DNA from: Atopostipes sp963558565
GTDB taxonomy: Bacteria; Bacillota; Bacilli; Lactobacillales; Carnobacteriaceae_A
NCBI GenBank assembly: GCA_963558565.1
Contig: CAUWGX010000005.1
Location: forward strand, 1 to 64,000
Length of the DNA: 64,000 nucleotides
Direction of reading: 5' to 3'
This document shows, one piece after another, positions 42,635 through 51,009 of this stretch. A program made the position numbers and the translations under genes. The first letter of the stretch is position 1. The number at the start of each line of letters is the position of its first letter. Under the pieces are notes generated by a model that was not told where the DNA came from, searched no databases, and worked only from the letters and a program-made list of their open reading frames with translations.

Positions 42635-44260
42635 ATGAAGAAAACTTCAATATATTTTGTATTAATAATTAGTTTATTTTTAACGGCTTGTGGTACAGAT
42701 ACAACGGAGGAAGGAAGTGCCGCTGCAAGTCACGTTGTAAATTATGTGGCACCGACAGAAATGTTAACTTTGGATTCTACTTTAGTGACGGATATGAATA
42801 GTGCAAACTATGTATCACATATGCAAGACGGTCTCTATTGGGAAGATGCTCATAATAATATTGAACCCGCTTTAGCAGAAGATTTACCGGAAGTTTCGGA
42901 AGATGGATTAACTTATACTATCCAATTACGAGAAGATGCGCAATGGAGTGATGGGACACCGATCACTGCAGACGACCAAGTCTATGCGATTCGTCGCCTA
43001 GTAGATCCTGAAGTTGCGGCACCTTATTCTTATTTAGCGGAAAATATTGTGAATGCACCAGAAGTGTCTGCCGGAGAATTACCTCTTGAAGAGCTAGGTG
43101 TGACGGCTTTAGATGATTATACTGTTGAAATTCAATTAACAACGCCGACACCGTATTTGACGAACCTCTTGGCATTTCCTGTATTTTATCCTTTAAACCA
43201 AGAGTACGTTGAGAGTCAAGGCGATCGTTACGGCACTTCGTCAGAGACAGTCATCGCAAGTGGTCCTTATACAGTGGATGATTGGGATACAACACAGGAA
43301 ACCTGGACATTAAATAAAAATGAAGACTACTATTATGCTTCAGAAGTTGAGATTCAAACCGTTAATGTCCAAGTATTAAAAGAAGTATCAACGAACGTGA
43401 ATCTTTACGAAGCCGGAGAAGTCGATAACGCTATTTTAAGTGGAGAACTTGCGAAACAATACCAAGACCATCCGGAGGCTGTGCCTCATGAAAAATCGAG
43501 AACTTACTGGTTACGTTTTAATGAAAATATTGACGTATTAACGAACCAAAAGGTAAGAGAAGCAATGGATTATGCGATTGATAATCAAGAATTGACACAA
43601 GAAGTGATTGGAACGGGCGCTATTCCAATCTCGACCTTAGTTCCAACAAACTTTATTTTCAATCCTGAAACGGAAGAAGACTTTGTAGAAGAAGTAGCGA
43701 TTGCTCCCAAATTTGATACAGATAAAGCGTCTGAATTGTGGGAGGAAGCGAAAACAGAATTAGGTGTGGAAGAGTTGACGATCCGCTTAGTGACAGATGA
43801 TGAAGAGCATATTAAGAAAATATCGGAGTATATCCAAGGACAAATCCAAAGTGCCATGCCAGGCGTGACGGTTGAGTTACAGAATGTGCCGAAGAAAAAT
43901 CGCTTAGATGCCGAAGATAATCGAAATTATGATATCATTCTATCAAGCTGGGCCGCAGACTTTGCTTCCGGTGTGAATTTTTACGAACTTTACGAGTCGG
44001 ACTCTCCATATAACCGTGGCGACTACAATAATGCTGAGTATGATGCACTCTTACAAGCGGCTAAAGGAGAAGATGCGAATGACGAGCTGGCTTCTTGGGA
44101 AGATTTCAAACAAGCCCAACAAGTTCTTTCCGATGAAACAGCACTCGTTCCTTTATACCAAGAAGTGGAAATTCAATTAAGAAATCCAAATATTCAAAAT
44201 ATGACTTTAAGATCGGTCGGAAACGAATTCGATTTACGTACGGCCACTTTTTCAGAATAA
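42635..44260 (+). CDS. Second oligopeptide-binding lipoprotein (OppA-like)
   Basis: 541 residues from ATG 42635 with GAAGGGGAAGG upstream; the in-frame TTG at 42602 has no site. Lipobox FLTACGT. SBP family 5: YVAPTEMLTLDSTLVTD, IQLREDAQWSDGTPITADDQVYA, ASGPYTVDDWDT, ILSSWAADFASGVNFYEL. Related to the OppA at 36201 but clearly diverged, so it should present different peptides to the same OppBCDF core. It is monocistronic between terminators. Confidence 0.92.
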   Translation: MKKTSIYFVLIISLFLTACGTDTTEEGSAAASHVVNYVAPTEMLTLDSTLVTDMNSANYVSHMQDGLYWEDAHNNIEPALAEDLPEVSEDGLTYTIQLREDAQWSDGTPITADDQVYAIRRLVDPEVAAPYSYLAENIVNAPEVSAGELPLEELGVTALDDYTVEIQLTTPTPYLTNLLAFPVFYPLNQEYVESQGDRYGTSSETVIASGPYTVDDWDTTQETWTLNKNEDYYYASEVEIQTVNVQVLKEVSTNVNLYEAGEVDNAILSGELAKQYQDHPEAVPHEKSRTYWLRFNENIDVLTNQKVREAMDYAIDNQELTQEVIGTGAIPISTLVPTNFIFNPETEEDFVEEVAIAPKFDTDKASELWEEAKTELGVEELTIRLVTDDEEHIKKISEYIQGQIQSAMPGVTVELQNVPKKNRLDAEDNRNYDIILSSWAADFASGVNFYELYESDSPYNRGDYNNAEYDALLQAAKGEDANDELASWEDFKQAQQVLSDETALVPLYQEVEIQLRNPNIQNMTLRSVGNEFDLRTATFSE

Positions 44261-44278
44261 TGAATAAAATAAACCAGA

Positions 44279-44318
44279 ATAAAAACGATGAATTCTCGCG
44301 AATGTCATCGTTTTTATT
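44279..44318. terminator. Bidirectional terminator
   Basis: AAAAACGATGA pairs with TCATCGTTTTT, between convergent oppA-like and trmO genes. Confidence 0.9.
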
Positions 44319-44350
44319 TGGCTTGAATGTGTCTAAAAAGGCTTATTTCG

Positions 44351-44766
44351 CTATTCTTTTCGTTTTGCTTCAGGGTAAGCATCAATTTCAGCCGAATAAG
44401 CTTTGATATCGAGTAAAGGGCTTTGGTCGAGCGCATCTAAATTCCTAACTTTTAGGCAGTTGTCTTTCACTTCAACCACTTCTGCCACGCAAAAAGCGAC
44501 GGGATTGGGGCGGTTAGGTGAGCGCGTTGAAAAGACGCCCATAGTTTCTTCACTCCACGGGGTCTTGGTTTCCAGAATCTGACGATCAGATTGACTCCCC
44601 CAATATAAAATAATTAAATGGGTGAGCTTTTCGATGTTTTTTAAACCGGCTTTGTATTCATCGAAAAGCTCGATTTCACTTATTTTATCCTCAAATTTCC
44701 CTTGTTTAGGGGCTTCTTTTTTGTTTGGTAGGGACTATGGATGATTCCAATTTGTTTTAATTCCAT
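44351..44766 (-). pseudogene. trmO: trmO-like tRNA (t6A37) methyltransferase with homopolymer frameshift
   Basis: From ATG 44766 (AAGGAG upstream) the frame reads MELKQIGIIHSPYQT and then fails after a run of six A residues near 44730, reaching a stop at once. One added A restores EAPKQGKFEDKISEIELFDE, HLIILYWGSQ, TKTPWSEETMGVFSTRSPNRPNPVAF, the TsaA/TrmO signature, and LDIKAYSAEIDAYPEA to a TAG at 44351 (about 138 residues in all). TrmO methylates t6A37 in tRNA-Thr(GGU). Either the gene is inactivated, the run is a phase-variable slip site, or the base was lost in sequencing. Confidence 0.8.
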
Positions 44767-44803
44767 CACCAACACTCCTTACATACTATCTGTTTTGTCG
44801 CTT

Positions 44804-45658
44804 CTAAGAAAGGATATCGCGCATCGTTTGATCGACACTTTGTTCATAAATGCCGCCAAATTTATGAAGGTGAACCATAAATAAATACAAACGATAAAAA
44901 GCAAGACGTTTTTCAAAGCCAGGCTCCATCGGGAAAATTTCTTGATACGCTTCATAAAAACTTTGACTATAGCCACCGAAGCCAGTCGTCATTCCGATAT
45001 CAAATTCACGATCCCCATAAAAAGAAGCAGGGTCAAATAAAGCAGGCTCGCCATTGGTTAGAAACATATGGTTACCGCCCCATAAATCACCATGTAATAA
45101 GGAAGGTTTACTTTGATGCTGGCTAAGCTCATCAACGATTACTTCACGTGCTCGTTCATACGTTTCAGCTTGCTGCGGACTCCATTTATTCGTTTGGATA
45201 ATATCATCCCGTAATTTATCTAAGCGTCTTTCGACAAATAATTCAATCCAAGAATCCGTCCAGTCATTACTAAAGGTAGTATCCCCTCCTTGATGAGGGT
45301 AATCATACCCAAATTGACCGTTTTCGCTGTAAGTCTGGTGCATTTTGGCGATCATTTGAGCTAAGTTGCGGTCATCTCCGCGTGCTCCTTCTTGTAAGAA
45401 ACTGATTAAGAGATAAGCATCCCCGTCAATTTCTCCGACATGATACACTTCGGGGACAGTAATTCCTGCTTCTTTTAAGTCCTTTAGACCAGCAGCTTCT
45501 GCATGGAAAAATTCTTCGCCAGTATTCGGTTGTACCAACAAGAAATATTTCTGCTGTGCACTGTCCACCTCATAAGCATCATTTACATCACCACCACTGA
45601 CTGCTTTGATATTTTCTATCTGATCTACTGGTAATTCATCGATCCATTTATTGTTCAT
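44804..45658 (-). CDS. Fructosamine/ketosamine-3-kinase family protein
   Basis: 284 residues, start ATG 45658 with AAGGATGG upstream. Aminoglycoside-phosphotransferase-like fold: AVSGGDVNDAYEVDSAQQKYFL, catalytic LLHGDLWGGNHMF and DPASFYGDREFDIGMTTGFGGYS. Fructosamine kinases phosphorylate sugar adducts on protein or free amines and so help repair glycation. The preceding trmO is separated by only 38 bases, so the two may be co-transcribed, both concerned with damage or modification of macromolecules. Confidence 0.85.
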   Translation of the reverse strand: MNNKWIDELPVDQIENIKAVSGGDVNDAYEVDSAQQKYFLLVQPNTGEEFFHAEAAGLKDLKEAGITVPEVYHVGEIDGDAYLLISFLQEGARGDDRNLAQMIAKMHQTYSENGQFGYDYPHQGGDTTFSNDWTDSWIELFVERRLDKLRDDIIQTNKWSPQQAETYERAREVIVDELSQHQSKPSLLHGDLWGGNHMFLTNGEPALFDPASFYGDREFDIGMTTGFGGYSQSFYEAYQEIFPMEPGFEKRLAFYRLYLFMVHLHKFGGIYEQSVDQTMRDILS

Positions 45659-45823
45659 CTTACCATCCTTTCGCTAAATATAGTGTAGCAATATCTGATG
45701 AATTTCTCTTGTATGAGCGTTTCAACATGGATTCTTTTATTAAAAAGTCGCATTGTGTAGGAGGATGTTCGAGCGGTAGATGGTTGAGCGATCATCCAAA
45801 AAGATTGCTACGAGAGCAAAGAC

Positions 45824-45852
45824 TTGACAAAAGTGTCTTTTCATCGTAAACT
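45824..45852 (+). promoter_or_regulatory. Sigma-A promoter of rpsN
   Basis: Consensus TTGACA (45824-45829), 17-base spacer, TAAACT (45847-45852). The Zur box begins three bases after the -10 box, so bound Zur would block transcription. Confidence 0.8.
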
Positions 45853-45854
45853 AC

Positions 45855-45877
45855 TAAATCGTAACGATTACGATTTA
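45855..45877 (+). promoter_or_regulatory. Zur box
   Basis: The halves TAAATCGTAA and TTACGATTTA are exact reverse complements separated by CGA, a near-perfect match to the Gram-positive Zur consensus (TCGTAAT-N-ATTACGA). It indicates zinc-dependent repression of the downstream genes. Confidence 0.93.
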
Positions 45878-45946
45878 GTTCAAAAAATGATAATCAATCA
45901 TAAAAACAATTTATATAGGGAATACGGAAAGGAATTATTTATATTT

Positions 45947-46216
45947 ATGGCTAAAAAATCCAAAATAGAGAAATTAAAAAGACAACGTCGTACGGTTGAA
46001 AAATATGCAGCACTTAGACAAGAGTTAAAAGAGAATAAAGACTATGAAGGGCTCTCTAAATTACCAAGAGATGCTTCACCGACACGTTTACAGAACCGTG
46101 ATCGCCTAGATGGACGCCCACGTGGTTATATGCGAAAATTTGATATGTCACGATTGAACTTTCGCAAATTAGCTCATGAAGGGAAGATTCCTGGGGTTAG
46201 AAAAGCTAGCTGGTAA
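45947..46216 (+). CDS. rpsN: 30S ribosomal protein S14, zinc-independent paralogue
   Basis: 89 residues from ATG 45947 (GGAAAGGAAT upstream). Typical long C-minus S14: MAKKSKIEKLKRQRR, LPRDASPTRLQNRDRLDGRPRGYMRKFDMSRLNFRKLAHEGKIPGV. It has no CxxC pairs, so it needs no zinc. Under zinc starvation, when Zur leaves the box just upstream, it can replace the zinc-binding S14 of the main ribosomal operon and spare zinc. Confidence 0.96.
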   Translation: MAKKSKIEKLKRQRRTVEKYAALRQELKENKDYEGLSKLPRDASPTRLQNRDRLDGRPRGYMRKFDMSRLNFRKLAHEGKIPGVRKASW

Positions 46217-46251
46217 AAAAAGAGTGAATATCCCTTAGAGGAGGAATGCCA

Positions 46252-46374
46252 ATGTCTGAAAAAGTCGATTTAGCAACAGCTCAGCGGATGATGAAAAGTC
46301 CTAATAAAAAGACGGCACGCCGCGGCTTAAGAGTGATTAAAGAATATAAACAACAACAAAAAGGAATCAAATAG
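46252..46374 (+). CDS. 40-residue putative metal homeostasis protein
   Basis: ATG 46252 follows GAGGAGG; the gene begins 35 bases after rpsN without a terminator between. The product is basic (MSEKVDLATAQRMMKSPNKK, then TARRGLRVIKEYKQQQKGIK). It resembles short Lactobacillales proteins annotated as putative metal homeostasis protein, which I recall as having the same SPN-K-K-AL/GL-VI-EY layout; their function is not established. Sharing the Zur promoter supports a role under zinc limitation. Confidence 0.7.
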   Translation: MSEKVDLATAQRMMKSPNKKTARRGLRVIKEYKQQQKGIK

Positions 46375-46375
46375 A

Positions 46376-46409
46376 AAAATCCTGCCTTGCAAAAAGGGCA
46401 GGATTTTTT
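46376..46409. terminator. Bidirectional terminator
   Basis: AAAATCCTGCC pairs with GGCAGGATTTTTT between the convergent metal gene and nth. Confidence 0.9.
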
Positions 46410-46418
46410 ATTGTTCAT

Positions 46419-47126
46419 TTATATTATTTCTTCTTCATTGATTTCAGTCAGCATTTTTTGAAATGCACTTTTAGCCGTATCATTTTTAGGCAGCGCCTCT
46501 TTAATGCGTTTCAGGCATTCAGTATGATCATGTTTACGTGCGACGCATTGGTGACGACCGAATAATAAGATCGAATGATGCGCCGGATACCACATTTCAG
46601 ATGGTAGTTTATCGGTCATAATGTCTTCAACAGCGGGGACAGAAGCATTTTTAGGGACGAAATGCAGTTTTTTCGAAACGCGATCGACATGGGTATCGAC
46701 CGCAAAAGCAGGGGTTTGAAAGCCGTTAGTTAAAACGACATTGGCTGTTTTCCGTCCAACGCCCGGCAGGGACATTAGTTCTTTACGAGTATGAGGGACT
46801 TCGCCGTCAAATTTGTCTAACAAGGCTTGCGCCATATTTTTTAAATATTTAGATTTATTATTATATAAGCCAATACTCCGGATATGTTCTTTAATGTCTT
46901 CGACCGGTGCAGCAGCCATCGCTTCAGGAGTGGGGAAGCTTTCAAACAAAGCTGGGGTCACTTTATTCACCGAGATATCAGTGGTCTGGGCACTTAAAAT
47001 AACCGCACATAATAATTGAAAATTACTTTCATACTTTAAGGCGGTTCCGAGTTCAGGATAAATTTTAGTTATCGCTTTGATCGATTCGATGACTTCTTTA
47101 TCATTTAATATAACTTCTTCAGACAC
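46419..47126 (-). CDS. nth: Endonuclease III without the iron-sulfur cluster
   Basis: 235 residues, start ATG 47126 with GAAAGGAAG upstream. DNA glycosylase/AP lyase of base excision repair. The helix-hairpin-helix LPGVGRKTANVVLTNG carries the catalytic Lys, and VDTHVDRVSKKL the catalytic Asp. The C-terminus, where most Nth proteins have Cys-X6-Cys-X2-Cys-X5-Cys, reads GRHQCVARKHDHTECLKRI with only two cysteines, so a [4Fe-4S] cluster cannot be ligated in the usual way. Confidence 0.92.
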   Translation of the reverse strand: MSEEVILNDKEVIESIKAITKIYPELGTALKYESNFQLLCAVILSAQTTDISVNKVTPALFESFPTPEAMAAAPVEDIKEHIRSIGLYNNKSKYLKNMAQALLDKFDGEVPHTRKELMSLPGVGRKTANVVLTNGFQTPAFAVDTHVDRVSKKLHFVPKNASVPAVEDIMTDKLPSEMWYPAHHSILLFGRHQCVARKHDHTECLKRIKEALPKNDTAKSAFQKMLTEINEEEII

Positions 47127-47306
47127 AACAATCTTCCTTTCTATACTTTCTGTACCTCTATTGTAATCCTTTTACCTTCATTCATAAATCAATTGCTTTG
47201 CCTCTTGCTGGGCTTAAAAAATTTGAAGATATGTGCTTTTTATAAGGTTAGTCAGTGGTAAATGTAGGCCATCTGTGGTAAAAATAATTTGAAAGGGGTT
47301 TTATAA

Positions 47307-48644
47307 ATGGATAAAATGTATGATGCAGTAGTAATTGGTAGTGGTGTTGGTGGCACAGCTATCGCGAATGGTTTGGCAGCAGCGGGGAAAAAAGTAGCAA
47401 TTATCGAAAATGATCTCTGGGGCGGAACTTGTCCGAACCGCGGGTGTGACCCAAAAAAAGTATTATTAGCTGCGGTTGAAGCCAAAGACCATGTCACGCA
47501 ATTAATCGACAAAGGTTTTACAGAAACACCTGCAGTTAATTGGCCGGATTTAATGGCGTTTAAAGAAACCTTTACTGATCCTGTTCCGCAATCGAGTCAA
47601 GAAAGCTTGCAGTCAGCAGGTGTTGAAACGATTACAGGCAGTGCGCAATTTATTGATGAAGAAACCTTACAAGTGAACGAAGAGACAGTGACTGCGGAAT
47701 ATTTCGTTGTTGCAGCGGGTGCAAAACCTTCTATTTTACCGATTGAAGGTAGCGAGCACTTTTTAACAAGTGATGACTTTTTATCTTTACCTGAGATGCC
47801 GGCAATGATTACCTTCGTGGGTGGAGGCTACATTGCCTTTGAGTTAGCAGCGATCGCGAATGCCGCTGGGGCTGAAGTTCATCTGATTCAGCACAATGAT
47901 CATCCGTTAAAAGCTTTTGAGGAAGAATTCGTCAATGAGATCGTCCAACAATTGGAAGCAAAGGGCGTCCACTTTCATTTCAACATTGAGACTGAAAAAA
48001 TTGAGAAAATAGAAGATGGTTTCCTTTTAACCGATGGAGAAGGGTTTGAATTAACAAGTGATCAAATCTTTTGTGCGACAGGACGTGAGCCCAATATCGA
48101 AGAGTTGGAATTAGAAAAGGCTGGCGTAGAAGTTGAAAAACAAGGCATTACTGTCAATGAATATCTACAAACGGCTAATGACCATATCTTTGCTTGTGGT
48201 GATGTATTAGCTAAAGAACAACCTAAATTAACCCCTGTTTCTACTTTTGAAGGGGACTATCTCGTCAGCTACCTTACTGGAGAAACAAAGGAAAAAATTA
48301 CTTATCCAACGATTCCGACCGTCGTGTTTGCGAGCCCTAAATTAGCGCAAACAGGCATCACTCCCACAGAAGCGGCTGAACAAGAAGATTATGAAGTATC
48401 AGAGATCGACGCGACTTCTTGGTTTAGCTATCGCCGTGTGAACGAGCCGGTTTCGAAAATAAAGATTGTCACCGAGCGTGACACCGGTTTATTAGTGGGA
48501 GCAACTTGTATTAATCAACGAGCCGATGATCTGATCAATTTCTTTAGCTTATTAATTGATCAAAAAACACCGTCTGCAGAAGTTGCGCAAATGATTCTCG
48601 CTTATCCAACGATTGCCAGTGATTTACCATCGATTTATGCTTAA
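47307..48644 (+). CDS. FAD-dependent pyridine nucleotide-disulfide oxidoreductase
   Basis: 445 residues, start ATG 47307 after GAAAGGGG. FAD-binding VVIGSGVGGTAIANGLAAAG (8-27), redox-active pair in GGTCPNRGCDPKK (Cys42, Cys47), NAD(P)-binding TFVGGGYIAFELAAIANAAG, second FAD motif HIFACGDVLA, and dimerisation domain. It resembles glutathione reductase or lipoamide dehydrogenase-like proteins of lactic acid bacteria. The C-terminal His-Pro-Thr active-site motif is replaced by AYPTIASDL, so the acid-base His-Glu pair of classic enzymes is missing. Substrate therefore uncertain. Confidence 0.85.
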   Translation: MDKMYDAVVIGSGVGGTAIANGLAAAGKKVAIIENDLWGGTCPNRGCDPKKVLLAAVEAKDHVTQLIDKGFTETPAVNWPDLMAFKETFTDPVPQSSQESLQSAGVETITGSAQFIDEETLQVNEETVTAEYFVVAAGAKPSILPIEGSEHFLTSDDFLSLPEMPAMITFVGGGYIAFELAAIANAAGAEVHLIQHNDHPLKAFEEEFVNEIVQQLEAKGVHFHFNIETEKIEKIEDGFLLTDGEGFELTSDQIFCATGREPNIEELELEKAGVEVEKQGITVNEYLQTANDHIFACGDVLAKEQPKLTPVSTFEGDYLVSYLTGETKEKITYPTIPTVVFASPKLAQTGITPTEAAEQEDYEVSEIDATSWFSYRRVNEPVSKIKIVTERDTGLLVGATCINQRADDLINFFSLLIDQKTPSAEVAQMILAYPTIASDLPSIYA

Positions 48645-48730
48645 AGAGCTAGTTAAACAGTTCAGTTTATTCAAATCTGGCGAAGGTATATAATGAGCCT
48701 GTAGATGAAAGAATGAAAGGGAGGCTAAAC

Positions 48731-49417
48731 ATGAAAAAAATTGTGTTTGTACGTCATGGACGCAGTGAATGGAATGCTTCGAACCAATTTACCGGTTGGG
48801 TCGATGTGGCTTTGGATGACCAGGGGATAGAAGAAGCACATGAAGCAGGACGGAAGTTAAAAGAAGCGGGGATTGAATTTGACTTAGCTTTTACGTCAGT
48901 TTTAAAACGAGCGATCAAGACTTGCCATATTGTTTTAGAGGACTCCGACCAACTATGGGTGCCCGAGATTAAAACTTGGCGCTTAAATGAACGACATTAT
49001 GGAGCGCTCCAAGGGTTAAACAAACAAGAAACAGCGGATGAATATGGAGCGGAGCAAGTACAATTATGGCGTCGTTCCTATGATACTTTACCCCCTATGT
49101 TAGACCCGGATGATCCGCATTCGGCTTTAAATGATCGACGTTATGCGCATTTACAAAAACGTGTGATTCCCATGGGTGAGAATTTAGAAACGACCTTAGC
49201 GCGCGTTATTCCATTTTGGGAAGATCATATCGCGCCAGCGGTCTTAGATGATAAAACAGTCTTAGTTGCCGCGCATGGGAACTCTTTACGCGCCTTAGCG
49301 AAGTATATTGAAGAAATTTCAGATGAAGATATTATGGAACTCGAAATTCCAACAGGACAACCCTTAGTCTATGAATTAGATGACGATTTAGAGGTTATTC
49401 AAAAATATTATCTTTAA
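48731..49417 (+). CDS. gpmA: 2,3-bisphosphoglycerate-dependent phosphoglycerate mutase
   Basis: 228 residues from ATG 48731 behind GGGAGG. Catalytic FVRHGRSEWNASNQFTGW, LNERHYGALQGLNK, second His in VLVAAHGNSLRALAKYIE. Glycolytic interconversion of 3- and 2-phosphoglycerate. Single gene. Confidence 0.96.
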   Translation: MKKIVFVRHGRSEWNASNQFTGWVDVALDDQGIEEAHEAGRKLKEAGIEFDLAFTSVLKRAIKTCHIVLEDSDQLWVPEIKTWRLNERHYGALQGLNKQETADEYGAEQVQLWRRSYDTLPPMLDPDDPHSALNDRRYAHLQKRVIPMGENLETTLARVIPFWEDHIAPAVLDDKTVLVAAHGNSLRALAKYIEEISDEDIMELEIPTGQPLVYELDDDLEVIQKYYL

Positions 49418-49450
49418 TTTAAAAAAAGTTAGCGTAAGTGTGTCTTGAAG

Positions 49451-49495
49451 TGCCCTTCGTTAAGTTAGAGTTTTTACTCAAACTTTCGGAGGGCA
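49451..49495 (+). terminator. Long hairpin after gpmA
   Basis: TGCCCTTCG pairs with CGGAGGGCA (one mismatch) and inner AAGTT-AGAGT with ACTC-AAACTT extends the stem. It lies 34 bases after gpmA and lacks a T-run, so it may be a 3' stability element or weak terminator. It is upstream of the pyrF promoter and so is not a pyr attenuator. Confidence 0.5.
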
Positions 49496-49538
49496 TATTA
49501 ATGCTAAAAAATCTTTGATAGAAAGTGTCTAAAAATAA

Positions 49539-49567
49539 TTGACAAAGAATGGGACACCCCTTATAAT
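49539..49567 (+). promoter_or_regulatory. Consensus sigma-A promoter of pyrF
   Basis: TTGACA (49539-49544), 17-base spacer, TATAAT (49562-49567). The leader to the start codon is only about 40 bases, so there is no room for a PyrR attenuator here. Confidence 0.88.
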
Positions 49568-49609
49568 GTTTAAAGTTTGGCAAACAATAAACAGGAAGGG
49601 GATTTGACA

Positions 49610-50353
49610 ATGGAACGTAGACAACCGATTATCGCATGCGATTTTAATCAAGCATCGGAAGTTCATAATTTTATTGATTCATTAGGTATTGAAAAATTAA
49701 ATATTAAAATTGGAATGGAGTTATTTTATTCCAGTGGTCCTGATATCGTGATTGATCTTATTGATTCCAATCACGATATTTTTTTGGACTTAAAGCTGCA
49801 TGATATTCCAAATACAGTCAAAAAGACGATGAAAGTCTTAGCTCAATTGGGGGTGGGCATGGTCAATGTCCATGCGCAAGGAGGCAGAAAAATGATGGAA
49901 GCTGCTAGAGAAGGACTGGAAGCAGGGACACCTGCTGGAAAACAGCGCCCCAAATTACTAGCGGTCACTCAGCTAACTTCTTTATCCGGTCAAGAAATAA
50001 AAGAAGAACAGCAAACGTATGCCACGCTAGAAGAGAGTATCTTGCATTATGCCGCGTTAGCTTTTACCTCGGGTATGGATGGGGTGGTCTGTTCCCCTTT
50101 AGAAGCTAGAAAAATTCATGAACAGATAGCATCTGAATTTTTAACGGTCACGCCAGGTATCCGTATGACCCAACAAACCATGGATGATCAGACGCGGTTC
50201 GCCACGCCTAAAAATGCTGCAAAAGGTGGTAGTGACTATATCGTGGTGGGTCGACCGATTACCCAAGCAAAAGATCCACTCTCTGCTTATAAAGAAATTC
50301 AAGCTTCATGGGCACAGGCATTAACAGAAAGGATGAAAGCTAATGACGAATAA
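49610..50353 (+). CDS. pyrF: Orotidine 5'-phosphate decarboxylase
   Basis: 247 residues from ATG 49610 (GAAGGGGAT upstream). Motifs PIIACDF, KIGMELF, FLDLKLHDIPNTVKK with the catalytic Asp-Lys-Asp set, VNVHAQGG, CSPLEA, TPGIR and YIVVGRPITQA. Converts OMP to UMP. The stop overlaps pyrE by 11 bases. Confidence 0.95.
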   Translation: MERRQPIIACDFNQASEVHNFIDSLGIEKLNIKIGMELFYSSGPDIVIDLIDSNHDIFLDLKLHDIPNTVKKTMKVLAQLGVGMVNVHAQGGRKMMEAAREGLEAGTPAGKQRPKLLAVTQLTSLSGQEIKEEQQTYATLEESILHYAALAFTSGMDGVVCSPLEARKIHEQIASEFLTVTPGIRMTQQTMDDQTRFATPKNAAKGGSDYIVVGRPITQAKDPLSAYKEIQASWAQALTERMKANDE

Positions 50354-50984
50354 CATTTCTTCGCAAGTAGCAAAAGCACTTTTAGATATTGAGGCTGTTT
50401 CACTAAAACCAGCGGATCCTTATATATGGTCGAGTGGGCTAAAAGCACCGATTTATTGTGATAATCGTTTAATTATGAGTTTCCCTGAAGTTCGAACATT
50501 TATCGAAAATGAACTGGCACACTTAATCCAAGAAAACTATCCCGAAGTGGAAGTGATTGCAGGCACTGCTACCGCAGGGATTCCTCATGCGGCTATTGTG
50601 GCTGATAAGCTTGGTCTACCGATGATTTATGTTCGTTCAAGCAATAAAGACCATGGTAAAAATAGTGCGATTGAAGGTTCCCTGCAGAAAAAACAAAAAG
50701 TCGTGATGATTGAAGACTTGATTAGTACGGGAGGCAGTGTCATCGAAGCTGCCGATAAAGTAACCGCAGCGGGGGGAGAAGTCATCGGGTGTGCCGCTAT
50801 TTTTAGTTACCTCTTGGACGAAGGACGTGCAGCTTTTGCAGAGCAAACCTATGATTTACAGACCTTGACGACTTATCCGGAATTAATTGAAGTCGCTGTT
50901 CAAGAGGAGGAACTGCTTCCCTTTAAAGAGACTTTGACGGATTGGTATAAAGATCCGGTGAAATGGTCACAGGAAGCGAACTAA
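50343..50984 (+). CDS. pyrE: Orotate phosphoribosyltransferase
   Basis: 213 residues, start ATG 50343 inside the end of pyrF (AAAGGATG upstream). PRPP-binding VVMIEDLISTGGSVIEAA, VIAGTATAGIPHAAIVAD, YVRSSNKDHGKNSAIEG. Makes OMP from orotate. With pyrF it converts orotate to UMP; no earlier pyrimidine genes lie beside it. Confidence 0.95.
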   Translation: MTNNISSQVAKALLDIEAVSLKPADPYIWSSGLKAPIYCDNRLIMSFPEVRTFIENELAHLIQENYPEVEVIAGTATAGIPHAAIVADKLGLPMIYVRSSNKDHGKNSAIEGSLQKKQKVVMIEDLISTGGSVIEAADKVTAAGGEVIGCAAIFSYLLDEGRAAFAEQTYDLQTLTTYPELIEVAVQEEELLPFKETLTDWYKDPVKWSQEAN

Positions 50985-51009
50985 AATAATAGAAGGAGTG
51001 GGTTATTAT

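Noticed and set aside
49418..49609. PyrR attenuator ahead of pyrF
   Set aside because: The hairpin at 49451-49495 lies upstream of the consensus promoter, so it is not in the pyrF transcript.
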